Assembly (NCBI RefSeq): GCF_015706575.1
Contig: NW_024037070.1
Span: 7,533,598-7,597,597, forward strand
Length of the DNA: 64,000 nucleotides
Reading direction: 5' to 3'
Origin: Patiria miniata
Lineage: Eukaryota > Echinodermata > Asteroidea > Valvatida > Asterinidae
Shown here in pieces: positions 1-10,465 of the stretch. Every line of letters starts with the position of its first letter. Position 1 is the stretch's first letter. The position numbers were made by a program, and so were the translations under genes. The notes under the pieces were generated by a model. The model did not search any database. It had not been told where the DNA came from and was given only the letters and a program-made list of their open reading frames with translations.

Positions 1-113
1 TCATCTATGAGTTGAAATACAAGAAATTCCGACAAGGACTCAAGCTAACTTTTTGTTGCTGTCACAAAAGCCACGGCGCTAACACAGTTGACATTGCGAT
101 GGTTCCCCTATGA
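1..113 (+). CDS. 3' end of a rhodopsin-class GPCR gene (array copy 1)
   Basis: This is the C-terminal tail of a receptor almost identical to the two full copies downstream; the rest lies left of the window. The frame reads from base 3 (IYELKYKKF) and stops with TGA at 111-113. It carries the end of the TM7 NPxxY region, helix 8 and a cysteine cluster (TFCCCHKS) of the kind usually palmitoylated. The tail matches copy 3 (3798-4862) more closely than copy 2, but ends NTVDIAMVPL rather than NAVDVAMVPL. It shows that the tandem array extends beyond the left edge. Ligand unknown. Confidence 0.88.
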   Translation, partial: IYELKYKKFRQGLKLTFCCCHKSHGANTVDIAMVPL

Positions 114-215
114 ATACAGTTAGCATTGGTTATATTCTGCAAGTTCACCATTTCTAAGCTATATAGGATAGTACAGTGTAGCATAGTAATGTACCAATCA
201 GCCAGCACTGATTTC

Positions 216-617
216 TTAACCCTAACCGCTCTGAATCCTTCAAAATTCTCTTTGCCAAAGTGGAGGAATTTGGAGGATTGCGGTTACATGGCAAAAGTGC
301 GTTACTGATTTCGTAGGATGCACTTTGTCAAGGTCTTGGGCTGGACCTTGTGTTGTTTTTGCTCAGCCATGCATAACTATAGGCCTGGATTATGCTTGAA
401 ATCCTCCATACTACTCCGGAATGTCACTTGCCAAGCCTCAACAAAGACAGGCACTGTCGAAGGATTTTGCAGGATTCAGGCAGTGATCAACCCTCCACGG
501 ACCATATTCAAGAAATAATGGAGGATTTCCAGGATTAAGGATGCTATTTTTCCATGAGGCCAATTGGAGGATTTTGCAGGATTGAGGCTACATCCTAGCA
601 AAAAGACCTAGGGTTAA
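216..617. repeat. Dispersed hairpin element, TTAACCCTAAC family (copy 1)
   Basis: The left end reads TTAACCCTAACCGC and the right end CCTAGGGTTAA, imperfect inverted ends. The interior repeats words of the form GGAGGATTTTGCAGGATT; a partly reverse-complementary word lies near the left end. A second copy of the same subfamily, lacking its left end, lies at 10466-10811, and a reversed fragment at 41630-41706. It sits in the spacer between GPCR copies 1 and 2 and is absent from the spacer between copies 2 and 3, so it inserted after the duplication or was lost there. Confidence 0.75.
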
Positions 618-1189
618 AGTAAATGTTGCTGCTTGTGTTCAACATACAAAATTGTTATTAAAACTCCAACTTTTTATCATCATCTTCTCAGAAAACTAGA
701 TGAGAAACTGGTTTATGTCTAGGGACCTCAATGAAAAAAAGAATACCTAAAGTAACATCTTTCGTCTAGTAGTTGCATTCAAGCACACACTGAATCTGGT
801 TAGGGCCTATATTATTTTAATTGTGTGAGGCAATGTCTAGCATTATTGATTTGTTTGTGTTGGCAGATGTAAATTTTAACATTTGGATTTGCCCTTCACA
901 AAATTAATTTGATAAGCACTGTATGTTTTCTCTGTGTTGTTCAAAAGCTTGTAAATAAGAACATTCACAAGCTCGCTTGATCGGGTGGGACTCGCACCCA
1001 CAACCGCCTGCTACAGTTGTAACCCATGCAGACATCATCAGCTTTCTAGGTTTGAATGGCAGATTTGTTTCTGATATGAAGCAGAAGGTACTGCAATTAA
1101 AATGGTATTAGATTTGATATCCAGAAGTAGATCTTGCCTTGATGGTCAGGTTGCTAAGTAAGGCTATGCTATTTCATTAAAAAAAAAAA
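618..1189. other. Spacer between GPCR copies, no gene recognised
   Basis: AT-rich sequence between the dispersed element and the segment shared by the GPCR duplication units. No coding or RNA gene was recognised; the corresponding stretch is missing from the shorter spacer after copy 2. Confidence 0.5.
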
Positions 1190-1974
1190 CCATTTCGATT
1201 CTTCTTGATCCAGGAGAAATTAAACAGTGACTAAATATCGGAAGAATACAGTCTACTCTCATGACTACAACAATGTGAAGACACATTTTGGTAAGAGCAA
1301 ACAAAAGGCAACACGTGCTTTATGTGCACAATAAATGAGAGCGGCACTCTTCTTAATTCAAAATTCTGATAAAACAAACATTTGGGCTAGGTCCGGCAGA
1401 GTTTGTATTAACAGAGTCGACTGCATCTCTTTTGTCAAGTCACCAACGGCAGTAATTTGCAGCTCTAGTCTATACGTGACAGCAAGATATAAACGCACAT
1501 TATCGCCATTTTTTTCTCTCACTCACTGTTTTCTAATTCAAGCTTTTAGTTTTATAAAATCCAAGTCATGCGATTCTGAGTCAAAAGATGCTGACTTCAG
1601 TGCAGGATATCACTCTGAGCGTCGTTTGCATACAGTGAGCATAGTCATGATCAGCAAAGCTTTTCCTAAAGGCAAACATTTATTGTTGGACACACGGACT
1701 ATTTTGTAACAGATAGGGCTTCATTTATTGCCAGTCATTGTGGAAATCTTGTTGATTGAAGACCAGAAAAAGCACTGATGAGAGTGTGCTTGGATGTTGC
1801 TCTGGATCACAGGTTTTTATGCCAAAAAACTCCATCATTATATTGTACATTGTATGTTCATCAAGTGTCGATTTAGGGCCATTACATGTGCATATTTTGG
1901 TCCAAAGAATCCTTCAATTGTTTTGGCCAGCTATAATCTGTGAACATTGTATCAACACTATTTAACAATCAAAT

Positions 1975-3039
1975 ATGCCGGACACAACTTTTTCAGCAAC
2001 ATCATTCCCCAAAATGTCAGCCATGAATTCAACCCAGCAACTCTCTGACAACACGGAGCCAACTATTGGTATAGGCAAGTGGGTTTGCCATTTGTTGATT
2101 GTAGAAGGAGTCATTGGTGTCTTGGGAAACCTCTTAGTGTGCTTCGTCATTCTACGTGTTAAATTCCTACACACTATGACAAACTACCTGCTGGTGAATT
2201 TGGCTGTGGCTGATATGCTGGTGTGTCTGGAGTGTATTTTTTATGGTCTAATATATTATGAAGACTGTAAAATAATTGACTATGTGCCCAAAACATTTGG
2301 TGGAAAGGTTGTTTTCTGCCGCTTCCTGCAATCTAACTTTTTGGGATGGGCTTTGTCGTATGCATCTGCTTACAATCTCTGCGTGGTAACATTCGAGAGA
2401 TATGTTGCTTTAGTGCATCCACTACAGTATGCAAGGAAACTCACAGCAACACGGATGAAAATTCTGATTGCTCTGATCTGGGTGACATCATTTCTATTTT
2501 CGTTACCATTTTTATTTATATTGAAACCCAGCAATGATCCAGACCTGGCTTGCTCAGAAACTGAATACCAAGACGATACATTGCTGATTTTGCTTCAAAT
2601 TTATACAGTTTTCTCATCATACTTGCTACCACTTACATTGATGAGTTGGGCCTACTACAAGATACACGTCACTCTCAAAAGACAAGCAAAAGCCCTGAAC
2701 CTGCAACATGCAAGGGCAGCAGCCTATGATCTTGTGATTGCTAGACAGCGTCTGGTTAGCATGCTTATGATGGTCTTAGGAGCTCTGATCATCCTATGGA
2801 CACCAGTTGGCATAAGTTTTCTTCTCTGCACGAATCCAACTTTTTCTTTTTGTGGTTCAAAAGGCTTCAAGTACTTCACAGCAATTACTGATATTATGTT
2901 ATATTTCAATTCGGTCATTAATCCCATCATCTATGAGTTGAAATACAAAAAATTCCAACAAGGACTCAAGCAAACTTTTTGTCGCTGTCGCAAAAGCCAT
3001 GGAGCTAACGCAGTTGATGTTGCGATGGTTCCCCTATGA
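1975..3039 (+). CDS. Orphan rhodopsin-class (class A) GPCR, array copy 2
   Basis: An intact intronless gene of 354 codons. Seven membrane segments are readable. TM1 carries GNLLV (51-55), TM2 NLAVAD (75-80), TM3 ends in ERY (141-143) in place of DRY, TM4 has W169, TM6 has WTP (275-277) in place of CWxP and TM7 has NPIIY (316-320). C115 and C193 are placed to form the TM3-ECL2 disulfide. N18 (NST) is a possible glycosylation site and cysteines at 334-336 a possible palmitoylation site. It should sit in the plasma membrane and couple to G proteins. Ligand and subfamily are not recognisable; it resembles the single-exon lineage-specific receptors of echinoderms and lancelets. The first ATG is used because it is conserved in copy 3; M14 and M17 are alternatives. 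A TATAAT-like word lies about 45 bases upstream in both copies. Confidence 0.92.
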   Translation: MPDTTFSATSFPKMSAMNSTQQLSDNTEPTIGIGKWVCHLLIVEGVIGVLGNLLVCFVILRVKFLHTMTNYLLVNLAVADMLVCLECIFYGLIYYEDCKIIDYVPKTFGGKVVFCRFLQSNFLGWALSYASAYNLCVVTFERYVALVHPLQYARKLTATRMKILIALIWVTSFLFSLPFLFILKPSNDPDLACSETEYQDDTLLILLQIYTVFSSYLLPLTLMSWAYYKIHVTLKRQAKALNLQHARAAAYDLVIARQRLVSMLMMVLGALIILWTPVGISFLLCTNPTFSFCGSKGFKYFTAITDIMLYFNSVINPIIYELKYKKFQQGLKQTFCRCRKSHGANAVDVAMVPL

Positions 3040-3797
3040 ATACAGTCAGCATTGGTTATATTCTGCAAGTTCACCATTTCTAAGCTATCGAGTGGCTCAG
3101 CGTGGAATGGGAGGAATATTATCGCAAGGTAAAATCTGGATTTTTCCATTTCACGAGGCGAAGCCGAGTGAACTGGTTGCAAAGAAAGTTTATGCTATTT
3201 CCTTAAAAAAACCATTTCGATTCTTCTTGATCCAGGAGAAATTAAACAGTGATTATAGATCGGAAGAATATCTCTTTACTCAAGTCATCAAAGAAGGCAG
3301 CATGGCAGATCCCTAAGTGACAGCCAGATATGCAGGTTATTGCCAATTTTCTCTCACTCATTATTTTCTAATTTGAGCTTTCATCCAATCCAATTCATCC
3401 GATTCTGAGTCAAAAGATGCTGACTTCAGTGCAGGATATCACTCTGAGCGTTGTTTGCATACAGTGAGCATGCTACATGATCAGCAAACGTTTTCCTACA
3501 AGTGAGAATTTATTGCTGGATACACAGACTGTTTTACAACAGAAAGGGCTACTTTTATTAGCAGTCACTGTGGGAATCTCCTTGATAAAAGACCAAGAAA
3601 AGTACTGACGAGAATATGCTTAGATAATGCTCTGGAACACAGGTTTTTATGCCAAAAAAATACATCATTATTGTACATTGTATGTTCATCAAGTGTCGAT
3701 TTAGGGCCATGTGCATATTTTGGTCCAAAGAATCCTTCAACTGTTTTGGCCAGCTATAATCTGTGAACATTGTATCAACAGTATTTAACGATCGAAT

Positions 3798-4862
3798 ATG
3801 TCGGACACAACTTTTTCAGCAACACCATTCCCCAAAGTGTCAGCCATGAATTCAACCCAGCAACTCCTTGACAACATGGAGCCAGCTACCGGTATAGGCA
3901 AGTGGGTTTGCCATTTGTTGATTGCGGAAGGAGTCATTGGTGTCTTGGGAAACCTCTTAGTGTGCTTCGTCATTCTACGTGTTAAATTCCTACACACTAT
4001 GACAAACTACCTGCTGGTGAATTTGGCTGTGGCTGATATGCTGTCGTGTCTAGAGTGTATTCTTAGTGGTCTAATATATTATGAAGACTGTAAAATAATT
4101 GACTATGTGCCCAAAACCTTTGGTGGAAAGGTTGTTTTCTGCCGCTTCCTGCAATCTTACTTTTTGGGATGGGCTTTGACGAATGCATCTGCTTACAATC
4201 TCTGCGTGGTAACATTCGAGAGATACGTTGCTTTAGTGCATCCACTACAGTATGCAAGGAAACTCACAGCAACACGGATGAAAATTCTGATTGCCCTGAT
4301 CTGGGTGACATCATTTCTATTTCTGTTACCATTTTTATTTACATTGAAACCCAGCAATGATCCAGACCTGGCTTGCTCAGAAACTGAACACCAAGATGAT
4401 ACATTGCTGATTTTGCTTCAAATTTATACATTTTTCTCATCATACTTGCTACCACTAACGTTGATGAGTTTGGCCTACTACAAGATACATGTCACTCTCA
4501 AAAGACAAGCAAAAGCCCTGAACCTGCAACATGCAAGGGCAGCAGCCTATGATCTTGTGATTGCCAGACAGCGTCTTGTCAGCATGCTTATGATCGTCTT
4601 AGGAGCTCTGATCATCCTATGGACACCAGTTGGCACAAGTTTTCTTCTCTGCATGAATCCAACATTTTCTTTTTGTGGTTCAAAAGGCTTCAAGTACTTC
4701 AGAGCAATTACTGAAATTATGTTATATTTCAATTCAGTCATTAATCCCATCATCTATGAGTTGAAATACAAGAAATTCCGACAAGGACTCAAGCTAACTT
4801 TTTGTTGCTGTCACAAAAGCCATGGAGCTAACGCAGTTGACGTTGCGATGGTTCCACTATGA
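3798..4862 (+). CDS. Orphan rhodopsin-class (class A) GPCR, array copy 3
   Basis: An intact intronless gene of 354 codons, a tandem duplicate of the gene at 1975-3039 with about 92% identical residues. All class A landmarks are kept: GNLLV in TM1, NLAVAD in TM2, ERY after TM3, WTP in TM6, NPIIY in TM7 and the C115/C193 pair. Replacements gather in the extracellular N terminus (residues 2-31), the TM2/ECL1 end (V83S, F89L, Y90S), TM3 (N121Y, S128T, Y129N) and the C-terminal tail, where an RCRK stretch becomes CCHK. This is where ligand-contact and tail-interaction changes would be expected, but no ligand can be named. No frameshift or stop. Confidence 0.92.
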   Translation: MSDTTFSATPFPKVSAMNSTQQLLDNMEPATGIGKWVCHLLIAEGVIGVLGNLLVCFVILRVKFLHTMTNYLLVNLAVADMLSCLECILSGLIYYEDCKIIDYVPKTFGGKVVFCRFLQSYFLGWALTNASAYNLCVVTFERYVALVHPLQYARKLTATRMKILIALIWVTSFLFLLPFLFTLKPSNDPDLACSETEHQDDTLLILLQIYTFFSSYLLPLTLMSLAYYKIHVTLKRQAKALNLQHARAAAYDLVIARQRLVSMLMIVLGALIILWTPVGTSFLLCMNPTFSFCGSKGFKYFRAITEIMLYFNSVINPIIYELKYKKFRQGLKLTFCCCHKSHGANAVDVAMVPL

Positions 4863-5305
4863 ATACAGTCAGCATTGGTTATATTCTGCAAGTTCACCAT
4901 TTCTAAGCTAAATAGGATAGTATACAAATATTGAGTGGCTCAGCGTGGAATGGGAGGAATATTATCACAAGGTAAAATCTGGATTTTTCCATTTCACGAG
5001 GCGAAGCCGAGTGAACTGGTTGCAAAGAAAGTTTATGCTATTTCCTTAAAAAAAAAACCACTTTGATTCTTCTTGATCCAGGAGAAATTAAACAGTGATT
5101 ATAGATCGGAAGAATATCTCTTTACTCAAGTCATCAAAGAAGGCAGCATGGCAGATCCCTATTAGTGACAGCCAGATAGGCAGGTTATTGCCTTTTTTTC
5201 CCACTGATTATTTTCTAATTTGAGTTTTCATCCAATCCAATTCATCCGATGATGAGTCCAAAGATGCCGACTTCAGTGCAGGATATCACTCTGTGCATTG
5301 GAACC

Positions 5306-6065
5306 GGGTACTGGGGTATCTGGGTACCAGGGTATCCGGGTACACAGGTATCCGGGTACTGGGGTATCTGGGTACCGGGGTATCCGGGTACACAGGTATC
5401 AGGGTATAGGGGTATCCGGGTATCTGGGTACCAGGGTATCCGGGTACACAGGTATCAGGGTAAAGGGGTATCCGGGTACTGGGGTATCTGGGTACCGGGG
5501 TATCCGGGTACATAGGTATCCGGGTACCGGGGTATCTGGGTACTGGGGTATCCGGGTACACAGGTTTCAGGGTATAGGGGTATCCGGGTACTGGGGTATC
5601 TGGGTACCAGGGTATCCGGGTACACAGGTATCAGGGTAAAGGGGTATCCGGGTACATGGGTATCTGGGTACCGGGGTATCCGGGTACACAGGTATCAGGG
5701 TATAGGGGTATCCGGGTACCGGGGTATCTGGGTACTGGGGTATCCGGGTACACAGGTATCAGGGTATAGGGGTATCCGGGTACTGGGGTATCCGGGTACT
5801 GGGGTATCCGGGTACACAGGTATCAGGGTAAAGGGGTATCCGGGTACTGGGGTATCTGGGTACCAGGGTATCTGGGTACCAGGGTATCCGGGTACACAGT
5901 TATCAGGGTATAGGGGTATCTGGGTACTGGGGTATCTGGGTACTAGGGTATCTGGGTACCCGGGTACACAGGTATCAGGGTAAAGGGGTATCCGGGTACT
6001 GGGGTATCCGGGTACACAGGTATTAGGGTATAGGGGTATCCGGGTACCGGGGTATCTGGGTACCG
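5306..6065 (+). repeat. Minisatellite on an 8-bp register (95 x 8 bp)
   Basis: The tract is an uninterrupted series of 8-base words such as GGGTATCC, GGGTACTG, GGGTATCT, GGGTACAC, AGGTATCA and GGGTATAG. Its length by coordinates is 760, exactly 95 words, and the register never slips in my reading. Words are grouped into longer phrases, e.g. AGGTATCA followed by GGGTATAG or GGGTAAAG then GGGTATCC recurs several times, so there is higher-order structure. Long open frames on both strands (VSGYWGIWVPGYPG type) follow from 24 bases being 8 codons and are not genes. Confidence 0.95.
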
Positions 6066-6099
6066 GAGTTCCTGACCGCTGATGTCAGGAACTGGTTCC

Positions 6100-6178
6100 C
6101 AATGATTTTGATTGATTGGATTTTGGATTTTGGATTTTGATTTTGATTTTCAATTTGATTGATTGATTGATTGATTGA
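6100..6178. repeat. Simple repeat, ATTTTG/GATT-rich then (TGAT)n
   Basis: Runs of GGATTTT and then GATTGATTGATTGATT. On the minus strand this forms the tail of the LINE-like 3' end described next. Confidence 0.75.
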
Positions 6179-6330
6179 TTTACCCAGGGTATGCCCAAAC
6201 AGTTTAAAACTGGTTTCCATTGGGGGCCCTGCATACAATAAATAATGACTACAAACATGTACATGTATATACAACACATTACAAATACAATACAATTCAA
6301 TACAATGGTATAAAACATTATTTGATTAAA
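6179..6330 (-). mobile_element. Possible 3' end of a non-LTR retrotransposon
   Basis: Read on the minus strand, a sequence with GGAAACCAGTTTTAAACTG and then GGGCATACCCTGGGTAAA is followed directly by a (TCAA)n tail. This resembles the 3' ends of CR1/Rex-like LINEs, where a short hairpin and a TAAATAAA-type microsatellite close the element. No reverse-transcriptase coding sequence was found next to it, so it would be a 5'-truncated copy. Assignment rests on pattern memory only. Confidence 0.4.
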
Positions 6331-7709
6331 ATGCATAGTTGTTAAGCAAATATTGTAAGTACAATATATTTTAAATCTATTATAACTACATGTACAGTGT
6401 GAAGGCTTTACTATAAGGTGGATTCAGTGAACACAAAAAATTTGGATCTACATGTATCTTGTAACATCAAGAACAAAATATATCGCTGTAACTATATTCG
6501 CTGATTACGGGAGGGGCGAAAACCCCAAGAAAAACCCTTTTGGGAGAAAACACGGGAAAATTCCCATCCGGCTCCTTATTATGGATGGAATTGAGTACCG
6601 GTAACCTACTATTTGAGTAATTCTTCAACAATGAAAAAAGAAGATTTTGAATGTCAGGTTGCATAAAAAAAACCAACAGATTGATGTTTGTGACGCTTGT
6701 GAAAAATACAATGGACCGATCCAGTAAGCACCGCCCCATGGTGTTCTGACCAATCACAGCCGTGATTTATGTCCGACATGCGTGCACAAAAGTCCGACAT
6801 GCGTGCACGCGCGTATGATGCGCGCGGCAGGAAAATGCAGCGTGGCATTGGAGAAGAGCACGTGTTAATTTACCCACGTGCACGCACTGGGCGGAGCTTA
6901 CTGGATCAGTCCATTTGCACCTTGTATTGAGCTTGCTGTACAAAAGTATCTTGCTGTAATGACGCAGGTGTGGTAGTATTATCGTGCGGATCTTTATGTA
7001 CAATCAGTACAGCAACTTCCGAGATTTAAATTTTGGGTTGGGTTTATTTTACGGGTACCCGGGAGACAGGTACTCATATTTTTTTTCAATCGTAAATTTT
7101 TTTTCTACCTGTAAATACACACCCTACAGTTTTGAGATATTCCTGATATAAAATGACACAATATTCTAAACCAACAAGTTTTGCCTGTATGGCTATTGCA
7201 TGTTTCTTACGTGTGTGGCAGTGGCAGTGCAGTATACGACTTGACTGTGGGGAAGTTAAATACTATGTCTGTACATTGATCGGCCTTTGATAAAATAGAA
7301 ATCTTTTTGGGGCAGTTTTCCCGCGCTCCAACCAAACGACTATTTCATTATCGTCTTGGAATTATTTTCTGTGTACATGGTATATGTTTAAATGCCTTTT
7401 TATGTATTGAATAAATGTGAAACGGAATTTTTCAGCCTGAAACGGAATTCAGGATTTTTGAAAACGGAAATTGCACTTTTCTGAAACGGAAAATCATTGG
7501 CCCTATAAAACTGTACGATTACAGTGAAGGGAATCAGGTTTTTTTAATTTAATTTTTAATTTTTTAAATTATTTTATTATAGGTGTATATATAACTTTTT
7601 GAAGGATTTGTGTCACTTATTTTAACATCTCATTTTGGAATTTAAGTAGGGTTATGACATTGTATGTAGGTAAAGTTACTTCACTAACGGTACAAATGTC
7701 TTCGTTTCC
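6331..7709. other. Non-coding stretch with one small hairpin element
   Basis: No gene recognised. It contains the inverted-repeat element at 6712-6913. None of the expected OPLAH HyuB exons could be read on the minus strand. Confidence 0.5.
6712..6913. mobile_element. MITE-like inverted-repeat element, about 200 bp
   Basis: Left arm TGGACCGATCCAGTAAGC and right arm GCTTACTGGATCAGTCCA are inverted complements with one mismatch across these 18 bases. The interior is GC-rich with repeated GTGCACGCG-like words. Non-autonomous; no coding capacity. Confidence 0.7.
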
Positions 7710-8229
7710 ATGCCTTATTTCATAGCGTTGCCAAAAAAGTTGTGCTGACAATAGCAGAAAATTGAGCTAACCATAAGCACTATTTCACGGCATGGATGTA
7801 CGGTTGAGCGCGCATGGAGATTTCTTTTACCTCAATGATTTAAGCAACTTTTTCCTCTGAGGTAAGTGTGGCTTTTGTGTGCTTACTGATGCTTACGGTC
7901 TGCATGAAATAGACATAGGCTCTGTTAGCAGAGAATGGCATGCTTAGCAGCGCTATGAATTTGATCGTCTGCTTCAATAGCAGCGCTAGCACATGATTTT
8001 CTGCTAACAGGGCATTTGTCTATTTCATGGAGACCGAAAGCACAGCAAAAGGCACCTTTTCGTCAGCGGAAAGCGTTGCTTCAATTAGTGATGTAACAAT
8101 AGAAATATCCATGAACGCGCATCTGTTAGCACATCCACGTCATGAAAAGGTGTTTAAGGCAAGCACAAGTTTTTAAGTAGTAAGCACAACTGTTCTGCTA
8201 ACTGTTATTGCAGCACCATGAAATTAGCC
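7710..8229. mobile_element. Long foldback element, about 520 bp
   Basis: An inverted repeat around a short centre near 7966. Inner arms read GAAATAGACATAGGCTCTGT and ACAGGGCATTTGTCTATTTC; outer arms carry TTATTTCATAGCG against the weaker match CACCATGAAATTAG. The arms match over most of the element with substitutions. No open reading frame of note. Confidence 0.6.
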
Positions 8230-8515
8230 CTGGATTTGTTTTTTTCCCTACAATGTAATAGATTTAACAAACAATTTACCTCTAATACATGCATCTCATT
8301 ATTGAATGCGATAATTTAGCAAAGCAGCAGTAACATTGATGAGTTTTTGAGCTTGAGCCCTTACCACCTTAGATAGATTCCGTTCTAAGATGGAAGTTTT
8401 CTCTGTTTTGTCGAGCGTTCCCTTCATGTAATATGTCGATTTATATAAAATGTTCTTCTTTTTTTAATATTGATGCAGTCATTTACTAGAATTTACCAGA
8501 TTGAAGTCAGTGTGG

Positions 8516-8798
8516 TAAGGCCAAAAAAAAAAAATAAGTCGGTCTCTGGTCAGCGCGCGTTGATTTTAATCATGCGCGTCGATCTTTTTTTATTCCAAAA
8601 TGTTCTGCGGTAGCTCCAACAGCGCCCTCTATTTCCGCACCTCCTCAATTTGTTTACCAAAGAGCACCAAGGAATGGGAATTTGCACAAGGCAAATGATT
8701 GAAAGCACCAAGGCAAATTATGGAGGACACCAATGTACATGAGGACACCAAAAAAGCAAAATAGTACCCCACCTTGTCTGTATAATCCAAGCTTGAAG

Positions 8799-8837
<39 letters not shown>

Positions 8838-8905
8838 CCGCGTGGCCGCGTCAATTCCGGAACTTTGGTCTGACCAGAGACCGAATATTTGTTTTTTTGG
8901 CCTAA
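8516..8905. mobile_element. TTAGGCC-family MITE, copy 1
   Basis: The ends read TAAGGCC then a run of A, and a run of T then GGCCTAA. Inside them the arms carry GTCGGTCTCTGGTCAG and CTGACCAGAGACCGA, inverted complements. A 38-base A run lies at 8799-8836, followed by GCCGCGTGGCCGCG. Related copies with different but internally matched arms lie at 17874-18204 and 22023-22287, and a right end with the same arm word at 26151-26225. Confidence 0.8.
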
Positions 8906-8950
8906 GCAGCTATTTTTTTTTTTGGTTATGTGCCTTGTGAATTTATTCTA

Positions 8951-9412
8951 CAGGGTGAGTAAAAAAAACGAAACCCAAATGTCGGGACCATTGTTTTAGT
9001 AAAGTTCTGCATGTAGCACTTTCAAAATCTAAGATATGAAAGCCAAATTCATAAGCTTTCTTTTATCATTACAATCACTCATGTACTTTTCAAGTTACGG
9101 AATTTTAAACACAACCACCGTTTTAAAGTTCTGTCCACGGATCACAAAAAGTTAAGTTTTCTTTCAGCAAAACAAAAACAAATCACATCATGGGGATTTG
9201 TGTGAATTGTTTTTCGTTTTGCTGAAAGAATGCACACTTCGTGTTTAAAAATTCTGTAACTTGAAAAGTACATGAGTGATTTGAATGATTCTTGTACTAA
9301 AAGAAAGTTTATGAATTGGGCTTTCATATCCTAGATTTTGAAAGTGCTACATGCAGAACTGCACTAAAACAATATTCCCAACATTTGGGTTTCGCCTTTT
9401 TGACTCACCCTG
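8951..9412. mobile_element. Long-TIR MITE with TA target duplication, copy 1
   Basis: The element starts CAGGGTGAGT and ends ACTCACCCTG, with TA on both outer sides (8949-8950, 9413-9414). The arms are about 190 bp each and carry CATGTACTTTTCAAGTTACGG against the inverted counterpart, and TTTCAGCAAAAC against GTTTTGCTGAAAG near the centre. A second copy lies at 14690-15200. TA duplication is typical of the Tc1/mariner group and some others; no transposase is present. Confidence 0.8.
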
Positions 9413-9414
9413 TA

Positions 9415-10465
9415 TTGCATGAGTTAGTCTGTGAGGATTACTGCGACGGCTATGCCTGCAAATGTTTTTCAACTAGTACAGAAAAAAGGTAACAAAGTGT
9501 CAAACTTAAAAAGTAAGATAGCAATATGGAAAGCGAGAGATTTCACTTTTTGTTAGGTCTGAGAGGCAGTAATTTCTATGTAGTGAATGTTTTTGTGAAG
9601 TTTAAAGCGAAAATTAAAGGTTTAAAAATTCTTTGCTATACTCCTCTCTGTATTTGTGAAGATACTTCTTCACTTTCGTCAGGTTTTTCGTCGCCATTTT
9701 TTATCGCACCAGTCTACTGTGACATGTGTACAAAAACAACTGCGTTCCGGTGTCTCATGACAAACCGACTCCTTTAAAAATTGGACTCCGTTTTCCTATT
9801 GGTTGATCTCTTTCATGAGACCAGTCGCTCCCCCTGTTATCATATATCGCATCCGCAATACTTCCACTGAGACCACATTTCCCCATGGTTGGACATTCAC
9901 ACTACACTGGTCCCACGGTGTGCGTGTGACAACCGTATGGTATCCATCTGACAAGTGCGATGTCTGCAACAATTCGCTGGTGACAGACTATTCACTGGTA
10001 AACGTTTTAAACCTTTGAAAGTACATACTCTTGCAGTTTACCAGTTGTGTAGACTTGATTCCAGACCCACTGTATGCCTGAGAATCCTAACCACCACAAC
10101 ATAAACTATCGACATTTGAAATGTGCATTACTGATCGGTGCTCCTCCACGCTGCAAAGCGCAGGGAAATGGATTAGACATGTAAGGAGTCTAATTCTTCC
10201 AATGTGTGCATGCTACATGTTAGCCTATATTTACATTTTATGCACGTAATTTTCAGTTTAAGAAAAGTGGAGACATTAAAGACAAATTATTCTTATGCTG
10301 ACTTTGATTAAAACTCACCCTGTTGCAATTAAAAAATACAGTAAGTAAAAAAAATTGTACGCACAAAGTGACAATCCGGGAGATTTTTAAGATGTGCCGG
10401 GAGTCGGAAGATCGACCGATTTTCGGGAGTCTTCCGCAAAATCCGGGAGAGTTGGCAGGTCTGCT
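9415..10465. other. Non-coding stretch, nothing recognised
   Basis: No exon, RNA gene or transposon boundary could be supported. At 10375-10462 there is a CCGGGAG-rich stretch (CCGGGAGATTTTT, CCGGGAGAGTTGGCAGG) that looks like a dispersed repeat and abuts the left-truncated element at 10466. Confidence 0.4.

Larger units (their letters stand above)
1190..5297 (+). repeat. Tandem gene duplication units of about 1.8 kb
   Basis: A segment starting near CGATTCTTCTTGATCC recurs at about 1197, 3217 and 5073, in each case upstream of or between GPCR copies. ATG to ATG distance between copies 2 and 3 is 1823 bp. Homology covers the upstream region, the whole coding sequence and at least 150 bp of 3' flank. 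The third occurrence (about 5060-5297) is followed not by a gene but by the minisatellite at 5306, so the next unit is cut off about where its upstream region would continue. Intergenic parts have diverged by small insertions. Confidence 0.85.

Noticed and set aside
1335-1709. A 124-codon plus-strand frame upstream of GPCR copy 2.
   Set aside because: The homologous upstream segment of copy 3 does not keep the frame open, and the sequence resembles no known protein.
5249-5639. Open frames reading VSGYWGIWVPGYPG-type repeats on both strands, suggesting a repeat protein.
   Set aside because: They lie inside the 8-bp minisatellite; three 8-base words make 8 codons, so several frames stay open without selection.
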